Source: Mesorhizobium sp. M7A.F.Ca.US.008.03.1.1
GTDB lineage: Bacteria; Pseudomonadota; Alphaproteobacteria; Rhizobiales; Rhizobiaceae
DNA: 64,000 nucleotides
NCBI RefSeq assembly: GCF_003997495.1
Contig: NZ_RZRU01000022.1
Coordinates: forward strand, 1-64,000
Reading direction: 5' to 3'
Shown here: positions 58,311 to 64,000 of the stretch, piece after piece
How positions within the stretch are numbered: the first letter of the stretch is position 1
Layout: every line of letters starts with the position of its first letter
Program-made: the position numbers and the translations under genes
Notes under the pieces: model-generated
What the model saw: the letters and a program-made list of their open reading frames with translations, nothing else
Database searches by the model: none
Told to the model about the DNA's origin: nothing

Positions 58311-58535
58311 ATGACGATGCCGATGCCGCTTCCGGGAACAAAGCCGTACGGCACCGCAAGCGCCCTTGCCGGCAGCGATCACCACGGCTCCAACAGTGCC
58401 AGCCAGCCGGTTGACAGCGTTGACCACGCCGTCACCGGCTCGGTGAAGACCATGGCTGGGCACAAGGCTGTGGATACCACGATGAAGGTCGCAACCAACT
58501 GGCCTGACCCCGGACAGGGCATCTGGGGCAACTGA
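58311..58535 (+). pseudogene. Third DUF680-like copy without a signal peptide (probable remnant)
   Basis: The frame from ATG 58311 begins MTMPMPLPGTKPYGTASALA, then continues GSDHHGSNSASQPVDSVDHA and ends PGQGIWGN, so the mature part is homologous to copies 1 and 2 while the normal hydrophobic signal is missing. The ATG lies immediately after the terminator of copy 2 with no ribosome binding site. The protein could not be exported by the usual route. It may be a decaying duplicate whose 5' end was replaced when the terminator region was inserted or rearranged. Confidence 0.6.
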
Positions 58536-58572
58536 CTATCAAGCGGAAGGTTTGGCCTGCCGCGCCTGGATT

Positions 58573-59082
58573 CTAGCCCAGATCCTTCGGCCGCAGGCAG
58601 TGTGTCAGCCGGGCGGAGGACAGGCCGGACCAGTCGCCTTCGAAGACGAAGCGCGCAAGGGCTGACGTCGGGAATTTTTCATCGAGTGTCTTGCGTGCCG
58701 TAGTTTCCGATCCCGACCTCGCAAGCTGTTTGGCCAGATCTTCCAGGCCCGAATTGTGAGCGATCACCAGCAAACTGCCGCACGACGGGTCCGTTTGATG
58801 AACCTGGCCCAGAATGCCTGTCGCCGAAGCGCCATAGAGCGCCTCGATGAACGCGGTCCGTGGGTGAGTGGGCAGTTCAGTTGCTACCAGCCGCCAGGTG
58901 TCGCGGGTGCGCAACGCCGCCGACACCAGCGCCAGGTCCGGCAGCCAGCCGCGCGCCACAAGCTCGCGCCCCATCAACCGGGCTGCCTTAACTCCGCGTT
59001 CGGCCAGGGGTCGGTCGAAATCATCGAGATCCGGATCGTCCCAGCTGGATTTGGCGTGACGAAGCAGGAGGAGCTGTTTCAT
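58573..59082 (-). CDS. SixA-type phosphohistidine phosphatase
   Basis: The 169-residue protein is a short histidine-phosphatase: QLLLLRHAKSSWDDPDLDDF with the catalytic RH, DRPLAERG, SAALRTRDTWRLV with the second arginine, and LVIAHNSGLEDLA with the second histidine. In E. coli SixA dephosphorylates histidine-phosphotransfer proteins. Alphaproteobacterial members are often annotated simply as histidine phosphatases, so the target is open. It is read alone; the broken parE-like gene lies 48 bases upstream. Confidence 0.9.
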   Translation of the reverse strand: MKQLLLLRHAKSSWDDPDLDDFDRPLAERGVKAARLMGRELVARGWLPDLALVSAALRTRDTWRLVATELPTHPRTAFIEALYGASATGILGQVHQTDPSCGSLLVIAHNSGLEDLAKQLARSGSETTARKTLDEKFPTSALARFVFEGDWSGLSSARLTHCLRPKDLG

Positions 59083-59130
59083 TGGTTTCTGTTCGATCCA
59101 AGGAATATTGTGCCGGGAGGCCGGTATGCA

Positions 59131-59423
59131 TCAGAGCAACGTCGACACATCGCGCGCGCCATGCACGATGCGCACAATTTCGATCCGGCCCTCGGCGCGA
59201 CGATAAAGAATTAGATAATTGCCGATGGTCAGCGCTCGCGTGTCAGCGCCGATATCGGGTCTTCGGGGTCCGGACTCGGGAAAAACGGTAAGCTGCAGGA
59301 TGCGCTCGGCGATGGTATCCAGAAATGATCGGCGGCACGGGGGCTGTGCTCGGCGATGGCGAGCCAGATGTCGATAAGATCATCTTCCGCCGCCGGGCTG
59401 CGAATGATCTGCACGCCTGCCAT
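59131..59423 (-). pseudogene. ParE/RelE-type toxin gene with a single-base frameshift near 59322
   Basis: Reading from ATG 59423 gives MAGVQIIRSPAAEDDLIDIW then LAIAEHSPRAADHF, the ParE start. The frame then changes; one base over it continues LDTIAERILQLTVFPESGPR, then ALTIGNYLILYRRAEGRIEI and VRIVHGARDVSTLL, which is the rest of a ParE toxin (about 97 residues). A single G (plus strand) missing between 59322 and 59323 explains it. As read, the toxin would be 64 residues with a wrong second half and so inactive. It follows the parD-like antitoxin gene by four bases. Confidence 0.83.
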
Positions 59424-59427
59424 TGGC

Positions 59428-59703
59428 CTATTTCTTGACAGCGTCGACGAGCCGGCCGCGGGCCTTCCGCTTGATGTCCTCTATGTCGAAAGCAGCGAAC
59501 GGGCCGCTCTCCAGTCCCTCCGTCCACGCCTTGCGCAATCGCTCCGCCTCGGCCTCGCGCAAGGGCTGGCGCAGCCGCCATTCTCGCAGTGCCTCGCGGA
59601 TCACTTCGCTTGCCGAACCATAGCGCCCGCTGTCAACGGCGTCCTTGACCATCTCCAGCAGTTCCGGCGAAAGCGCCACGCTGACTTTTTCGACTGTCGC
59701 CAT
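59428..59703 (-). CDS. parD: ParD-family antitoxin
   Basis: The 91-residue protein has a ribbon-helix-helix DNA-binding domain (EKVSVALSPELLEMVKDAVD, GRYGSASEVIREALREW) and a C-terminal tail (AFDIEDIKRKARGRLVDAVK) that would wrap the toxin. It precedes the parE-like gene in the usual antitoxin-toxin order. The inverted repeat at 59727-59745, just upstream, is its likely operator. The antitoxin looks intact while the toxin gene is frameshifted, the usual direction of decay. Confidence 0.9.
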   Translation of the reverse strand: MATVEKVSVALSPELLEMVKDAVDSGRYGSASEVIREALREWRLRQPLREAEAERLRKAWTEGLESGPFAAFDIEDIKRKARGRLVDAVKK

Positions 59704-59726
59704 CGAACCTGTCTCCTCGGCCAGAA

Positions 59727-59745
59727 GGTAGCAATATTTGCTACC
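59727..59745. promoter_or_regulatory. ParD operator candidate, GGTAGCAA-TAT-TTGCTACC
   Basis: Exact eight-base arms around TAT lie 24 bases upstream of the parD start codon. Ribbon-helix-helix antitoxins repress their own operon at such short palindromes. Confidence 0.7.
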
Positions 59746-59757
59746 GCCCTCAAGGAT

Positions 59758-60471
59758 TCAAGGCGTAATCCGCGCCAGATGTTCGAGGTCGGCTTCCTCG
59801 CGCAGTGGGTCGGGGGCCATCACCACCGAAGTGCCGTTGTCGGCATCGTCGGCAAAGTGGGCGAGCACGGTACGGCCGGCCTCCATGCGCGCCTTGCCTT
59901 CGGCAACCAATCCCAGTGCCAGCGGATAGAGCCGATGTTCGGTTTTCAGCACGCGGGCTGCCAAAGTATCGGCGGTGTCGCCGACCATCACCGGCACGGC
60001 CGCCTGTGCGATGATCGGGCCGTCATCCATCTCGGAGGTGACGAAGTGCACGGTGCAGCCATGGATGCGGATGCCGGCGGCCAGTGCGCGCGCATGGGTG
60101 TCTAGCCCCTTGAAAGCCGGCAGCAGGGCAGGGTGGATGTTGATCATGCGGCCCTGCCATCTCTGGACGAAGCCGGGGGTGAGGATGCGCATGTAGCCGG
60201 CCAGCGCCACGATCTCGGCGTTGAAGGCTGCGAGCGCCGCGTCGATGGCGGCGTCGTGCGCCTGCTTGCTGCCATGGTCGGCACGCGAGACGACCTGCGT
60301 GGCGATGCCGCGCGCCCTGGCGATGCCGAGCCCGGCGGCATCCGCCTTGTCGGAAATAACACCGACGATCTCTGCCGGGAACGCCGGGTCGCTGGCCGCG
60401 GCAATCAGCGCGGTCATGTTGGAGCCACGTCCCGAGATCAGGACAACGGTGCGTTTCCTCTGCGCGCTCAT
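59758..60471 (-). CDS. purN: Phosphoribosylglycinamide formyltransferase PurN
   Basis: PurN transfers a formyl group from 10-formyl-tetrahydrofolate to GAR in purine synthesis. The 237-residue protein starts MSAQRKRTVVLISGRGSN, and shows ALAGYMRILTPGFVQRW, the catalytic region INIHPALLPAFKGLDTHARA (N, H) and HFVTSEMDDGPIIAQAAVPV (D). It is about 20 residues longer than E. coli PurN at the C-terminus. Its ATG overlaps the purM stop by four bases (ATGA). The pair purM-purN is a standard operon. Confidence 0.97.
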   Translation of the reverse strand: MSAQRKRTVVLISGRGSNMTALIAAASDPAFPAEIVGVISDKADAAGLGIARARGIATQVVSRADHGSKQAHDAAIDAALAAFNAEIVALAGYMRILTPGFVQRWQGRMINIHPALLPAFKGLDTHARALAAGIRIHGCTVHFVTSEMDDGPIIAQAAVPVMVGDTADTLAARVLKTEHRLYPLALGLVAEGKARMEAGRTVLAHFADDADNGTSVVMAPDPLREEADLEHLARITP

Positions 60472-61547
60472 AGGCCGATCGAGCCCCGATAGATGACGCC
60501 GGCGTCGCGGCGCGGCACGATGCGGCCGATCGGCGTCACCGTCTCGCCGGCCTCCTGCAGCACGGCGGCGACCTGCGCCGCCTGGCCGGACGCGACCGCC
60601 AGGATCATGCCGATGCCGCAATTGAAGGTGCGCATCATTTCTTCCGGCGCCACGCCGCCGGTCTTGGCCAGCCACGAAAACACCGGAGGGACGTCGATCG
60701 CCTCGAGGTCGAGCTCGGCCGAAAAATCCTTGGGCAGCACGCGCGGAATGTTTTCCGGGAAGCCGCCGCCGGTGATATGGGCGAGCGCCTTGATGCCATG
60801 CGTGTTGCGGATCGCCTTGAGAATCGACTTGACGTAGATCCGGGTCGGCTCGAGCAGCGCCTCGGCCAGAGTGGCCTCGTCGTTGAACGGTGCCGGATCG
60901 CTCCACGCCAGACCGCTGACGGCGACGATGCGGCGCACCAGCGAATAGCCGTTCGAATGCAGGCCGGAGGAAGCCAGGCCCAGCAGCACGTCGCCTTCGA
61001 CAATGTCATCGGTGGGCAGCAATTGGCCGCGTTCGGCGGCGCCCACCGCAAAGCCGGCGAGGTCGTAGTCATTGCCGTGATACATGCCGGGCATCTCGGC
61101 CGTCTCGCCGCCGATCAGCGCGCAGCCGGCCTGGCGGCAGCCCTCGGCAATGCCGCCGACGATTGCGGCACCCTGGTCGGGATCGAGCTTGCCGGTGGCG
61201 AAATAGTCCAGGAAGAACAGCGGTTCGGCACCTTGCACGACGATGTCGTTGACGCACATGGCGACGAGGTCGATGCCGATCGTGTCGTGCTTGCCGGCAT
61301 CGATGGCGATCTTGAGCTTGGTGCCGACGCCGTCATTGGCCGCCACCAGGACCGGATCGGTAAACCCGGCCGCCTTGAGGTCGAACAAGCCGCCAAACCC
61401 ACCGATCTCACCATCGGCGCCCGGCCGGCGCGTCGCGCGCACCAGCGGCTTGATCTTCTCGACCATGAGATTGCCGGCATCGATATCGACACCGGCCTCG
61501 GCATAGGTGAGCCCGTTCTTGCGCTTGTTCACGTCGCGCTTGCTCAT
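60468..61547 (-). CDS. purM: Phosphoribosylformylglycinamidine cyclo-ligase PurM
   Basis: PurM makes aminoimidazole ribonucleotide from FGAM using ATP. The 359-residue protein starts MSKRDVNKRKNGLTYAEAGV, then GGFGGLFDL, LVAANDGVGTKLKIAIDAGK, DLVAMCVNDIVVQGAEPLFF, and GGETAEMPGMYHGNDYDLAG, the motifs of the AIRS fold. The ATG at 61547 is preferred over an upstream in-frame ATG at 61625 because the family starts here. It heads the purM-purN operon. The upstream gap to the divergent phosphatidyltransferase gene is 240 bases. Confidence 0.97.
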   Translation of the reverse strand: MSKRDVNKRKNGLTYAEAGVDIDAGNLMVEKIKPLVRATRRPGADGEIGGFGGLFDLKAAGFTDPVLVAANDGVGTKLKIAIDAGKHDTIGIDLVAMCVNDIVVQGAEPLFFLDYFATGKLDPDQGAAIVGGIAEGCRQAGCALIGGETAEMPGMYHGNDYDLAGFAVGAAERGQLLPTDDIVEGDVLLGLASSGLHSNGYSLVRRIVAVSGLAWSDPAPFNDEATLAEALLEPTRIYVKSILKAIRNTHGIKALAHITGGGFPENIPRVLPKDFSAELDLEAIDVPPVFSWLAKTGGVAPEEMMRTFNCGIGMILAVASGQAAQVAAVLQEAGETVTPIGRIVPRRDAGVIYRGSIGL

Positions 61548-61787
61548 TTCTGGTGCCCGTTCAACAATTTTCCTTGTCGCGGGCTCTTCGCATGAACGGT
61601 TTCTGTCCGCAAGGATAACGGCCATCTCCGCCTACAAAACCGTGGACAGCGCGCGCGTACAGGCGCTCGTGATTGGCGAGAGCCAGGCTGAAAGCCGCTC
61701 TCCCGTGCGGGGAGATCGGCGGCTTCTCCCTTGTTGCCACCCACCATCTTCATCATCTATCTCCGACCAAGAGGAGGTGCCAAGCAT

Positions 61788-62345
61788 TTGACCATCCCCA
61801 ACCTGATCACCATCCTGCGCCTTGTCCTGGTGCCGGCGGTGGTGCTGGCGATGCTGCAGGCGCGCTGGGACTGGGCTTTTGCCGGGTTCCTCGTCGCCGG
61901 CATTTCCGACGGCGTCGACGGGTTCATCGCCCGCCGTTTCAACCAGCAGTCCACGCTCGGCGCATATCTCGACCCGGCGGCCGACAAGCTGCTGCTGGTT
62001 TCGGTGTTCGTGGTCATGAGCTTCATCGGGCAATTGCCGCTGTGGCTTGTCGTCATCATGGTGTCGCGCGACGCGTTGATCGTCGGCGCGGTGGTGTTGT
62101 CCGCCATCATGATCCATCCGGTCGAGATGAAACCGTTGTTCGTGTCGAAAGCCAACACCGCGATCCAGATCGTGCTGGCCGCGCTTGTGCTGGGAGAACT
62201 TGCCCTTGCCGTTCACCTCGACCCGCTGAGGTCAGCCCTCATATTGCTGTCCGGGGTCTTGACCGTGGCTTCGGCCGCGGCCTATCTCGTGACTTGGCTG
62301 AGGCACATGAACTCACATGACGAAGGCTCCACTCCGGACATCTGA
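61788..62345 (+). CDS. CDP-alcohol phosphatidyltransferase family membrane protein
   Basis: The 185-residue protein has the CDP-alcohol phosphotransferase signature as GISDGVDGFIARRFNQQSTL followed by GAYLDPAADKLLLV, plus about five membrane segments. It starts MTIPNLITILRLVLVPAVVL from a TTG at 61788 with GGAGG about 11 bases upstream. It is a paralogue of PgsA at 33906-34502; phospholipid head-group specificity (phosphatidylglycerophosphate or cardiolipin) cannot be read from the sequence. It overlaps the following AI-2E permease gene by 29 bases, so both are co-translated. Confidence 0.88.
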   Translation: MTIPNLITILRLVLVPAVVLAMLQARWDWAFAGFLVAGISDGVDGFIARRFNQQSTLGAYLDPAADKLLLVSVFVVMSFIGQLPLWLVVIMVSRDALIVGAVVLSAIMIHPVEMKPLFVSKANTAIQIVLAALVLGELALAVHLDPLRSALILLSGVLTVASAAAYLVTWLRHMNSHDEGSTPDI

Positions 62346-63519
62346 GACAGAAGCGGCAGCGATCGAGGCCGCGGCCGCCGACATCGCCGCGTCCGCGACC
62401 TTTCGCCGCCAGATCTTCTTCTGGCTGGCCGGCGCCGCGCTGCTTGCGCTTTTCCTCTATGTTTTCAGCGCCATCCTGCTGCCCTTTGTCGCCGGCATGG
62501 TGCTTGCCTATTTCCTCGATCCCGTCGCCGACCGGCTGCAGCGGCTCGGCCTGTCGCGTTTCATGGCGACGGTGGTCATCCTCATCACCTTCCTCATCGT
62601 GCTGGTCCTGGCCTTCGTCATCCTCATTCCGGTTCTGGCCACGCAGATGGCCGATTTCGCCGGCAAATTGCCGGAATATCTGACCCGGCTGCAAAGCCTG
62701 ATCACCTCGTTCGATCCGAAATGGCTGGAACAGAAGTTCGGCGTCAACGCCAATAGCTTGCGCGACGGGCTGAATTCGCTGCTGACCTCCGGCTTCGGCC
62801 TGGTCACCACCGTCTTCACCTCGCTGTGGAGTTCCGGCATGGCGCTGGTCTCGGTGGTCAGCCTGTTCGTGGTGACGCCGGTGGTCGCCTTCTACATGCT
62901 GCTCGACTGGGACCGCATGGTGGCGGTCATCGACGGCTGGGTGCCGCGCGACAACGTCGCGACCGTGCGCGCCATCGCCCGCGACATCAACACCGCGACA
63001 GCCGGCTTCGTGCGCGGCCAGGGCACGCTGTGCCTGGTGCTGGGCGCCATGTATGCCACCGGGCTGACGCTGACGGGACTGAATTTCGGCATCCTCATCG
63101 GCCTGTTCGCCGGGCTGATTTCCTTCATCCCCTATGTCGGCTCGCTGACCGGGCTGGTGCTGGCCGTCGGCGTCGCCTTCGTCCAGTTCTGGCCGGACTG
63201 GACGATGATCGCCGCGGTCGCGGTCGTGTTCTTCATCGGCCAGTTCATCGAGGGCAACATCCTGCAGCCGCGGCTGGTCGGCAAGAGCGTCGGCCTGCAC
63301 CCGGTATGGCTGATGTTCTCGCTGTTTGCCTTCGGCGCGCTGTTCGGCTTCGTCGGCCTGCTGATAGCCGTGCCGGCTTCTGCCGCCGTCGCCGTGCTGG
63401 TGCGGTTCGCCATAGCCCGCTATCTCGAATCGCCGCTCTACAAGGGCCGCGGCGCGGCACCTGTGCCGCAGCTTGCGGCCGATCGCGGCGGCGGCCACCG
63501 CACGCAACCGCGTCGCTGA
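62317..63519 (+). CDS. AI-2E family transporter (PerM-like)
   Basis: The 400-residue protein has N-terminal membrane segments (FFWLAGAALLALFLYVFSAI), a large soluble loop (about 110-170) and further segments including GLTLTGLNFGILIGLFAGLI and FIGQFIEGNILQPRLVGKSV with the family motif EGNILQPRLVGK. The AI-2E family name derives from TqsA, an autoinducer-2 exporter, but most members have unknown substrates. The gene overlaps the preceding phosphatidyltransferase gene by 29 bases and precedes hda, a conserved order in Rhizobiales. Confidence 0.92.
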   Translation: MTKAPLRTSETEAAAIEAAAADIAASATFRRQIFFWLAGAALLALFLYVFSAILLPFVAGMVLAYFLDPVADRLQRLGLSRFMATVVILITFLIVLVLAFVILIPVLATQMADFAGKLPEYLTRLQSLITSFDPKWLEQKFGVNANSLRDGLNSLLTSGFGLVTTVFTSLWSSGMALVSVVSLFVVTPVVAFYMLLDWDRMVAVIDGWVPRDNVATVRAIARDINTATAGFVRGQGTLCLVLGAMYATGLTLTGLNFGILIGLFAGLISFIPYVGSLTGLVLAVGVAFVQFWPDWTMIAAVAVVFFIGQFIEGNILQPRLVGKSVGLHPVWLMFSLFAFGALFGFVGLLIAVPASAAVAVLVRFAIARYLESPLYKGRGAAPVPQLAADRGGGHRTQPRR

Positions 63520-63520
63520 A

Positions 63521-64000
63521 GTGACTGCCCAGCCAACTGACCCGCCGCGCCAGCTGCCGCTCGATCTCGGCCATGGCACCGGCTATTCGCGTGACGACCT
63601 CGTCGTCTCCGGCACCAACAACCAGGCGGTTGCGCTGGTCGACCGCTGGCCGGACTGGCCATCGCCGGTGGTGGTGCTGGCCGGTCCCGCGGGTTCGGGC
63701 AAGACGCATCTGGCCTCGATCTGGCGCGCCCGTGCCAATGCGGTGGCGGTCGACGCCAGGCGCATCGGCGACAGCATTGCCAATCTCGGCGCACGGCCGG
63801 CGCTGATCGACGATGTCGATACCGGGACGGTTGACGAACAAGGCCTGTTCCATCTTATCAATGCGGTGCGTGGTGCCGGCTCGCAACTGCTTTTGACGGC
63901 GCGCCGCTTTCCCTCTGCCTGGGGTGTCGGTCTGCCTGATCTCGCCTCACGGCTGAAGGCGGCCGCGACAGTCGAAATTCATGAACCCGACGATCTCCTG
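63521..64000 (+). CDS. hda: DnaA-related regulatory protein Hda (HdaA), N-terminal part
   Basis: A frame starts at GTG 63521 and runs off the window after 160 codons. It begins with TAQPTDPPRQLPLDLGHGTG, where QLPLDL is the clamp-binding motif, then the Walker A region VVLAGPAGSGKTHLASIW and Walker B PALIDDVDTG, followed by HLINAVRGAGSQLLLTARR. Hda binds the beta clamp and triggers ATP hydrolysis by DnaA to prevent re-initiation of replication; in Caulobacter the homologue is HdaA. The start is one base after the AI-2E gene stop. Confidence 0.92.
   Translation, partial: MTAQPTDPPRQLPLDLGHGTGYSRDDLVVSGTNNQAVALVDRWPDWPSPVVVLAGPAGSGKTHLASIWRARANAVAVDARRIGDSIANLGARPALIDDVDTGTVDEQGLFHLINAVRGAGSQLLLTARRFPSAWGVGLPDLASRLKAAATVEIHEPDDLL

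Overview
This 64 kb window is chromosomal DNA from a GC-rich alphaproteobacterium of the Rhizobiales, most likely a Mesorhizobium. I infer this from the gene orders (lptF-lptG-lptD-surA-pdxA-rsmA; SDR-uvrC-pgsA-moaD-moaE; purN-purM next to a CDP-alcohol phosphatidyltransferase, an AI-2E permease and hda), from Omp25-like porin, Ros/MucR and DUF995/DUF680/DUF2934-type proteins, and from rhizobial palindromic intergenic repeats. No transposase, integrase, rRNA, convincing tRNA or CRISPR array was seen.

Layout. 0-8 kb: a minus-strand envelope and housekeeping operon for LPS export to the outer membrane (lptF, lptG, lptD), a SurA-type chaperone, pyridoxal phosphate synthesis (pdxA) and 16S rRNA dimethylation (rsmA). 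8-10.3 kb: pepA and holC. 10.3-23.4 kb: an accessory surface-polysaccharide region. It holds a processive family-2 glycan synthase, a divergent GH26-like glycanase, two DUF995 proteins, an ArnC-like / flippase-like / ArnT-like operon, a UDP-xylose synthase plus 4-epimerase pair, and three small lipoproteins sharing an unusual C-terminal cysteine motif. Several of these genes share non-coding upstream elements, which suggests one regulon. 23.6-31 kb: rlmJ, a TetR-EamA pair, a small winged-helix regulator, a histone-H1-like protein, a GST and a porin. 31-36 kb: DNA repair (uvrC), phospholipid synthesis (pgsA) and molybdopterin synthase (moaD, moaE). 36-46 kb: ndk, small proteins, a LysR / 2OG-oxygenase / exporter group, a MucR-family regulator that lacks several zinc ligands, and an ABC-F ATPase. 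46-54 kb: a molybdopterin oxidoreductase, a flavoprotein monooxygenase, and an Lrp-linked amino acid catabolic operon (diaminopropionate ammonia-lyase followed by two hydrolases, both frameshifted). 54-64 kb: a UvrD-type helicase, dapB, a triplicated small secreted protein family, a SixA phosphatase, a parDE module with a broken toxin gene, purMN, an AI-2E permease and the start of hda.

How it fits together. The Lpt proteins deliver LPS to the cell surface, while the 10-23 kb region probably makes a cell-surface glycan and a lipid-linked sugar (perhaps a pentose from UDP-xylose or UDP-arabinose) for transfer in the periplasm. The most unusual signals are the lipoprotein family ending in C-x-P-S-G-F-G-Q-x3-C, the 50 bp promoter-like element shared by the glycan synthase and UDP-xylose synthase genes, and a second AT-rich element shared by two of the lipoprotein genes. 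Three separate frameshifts between 52 and 59.4 kb are either recent gene decay or assembly errors.
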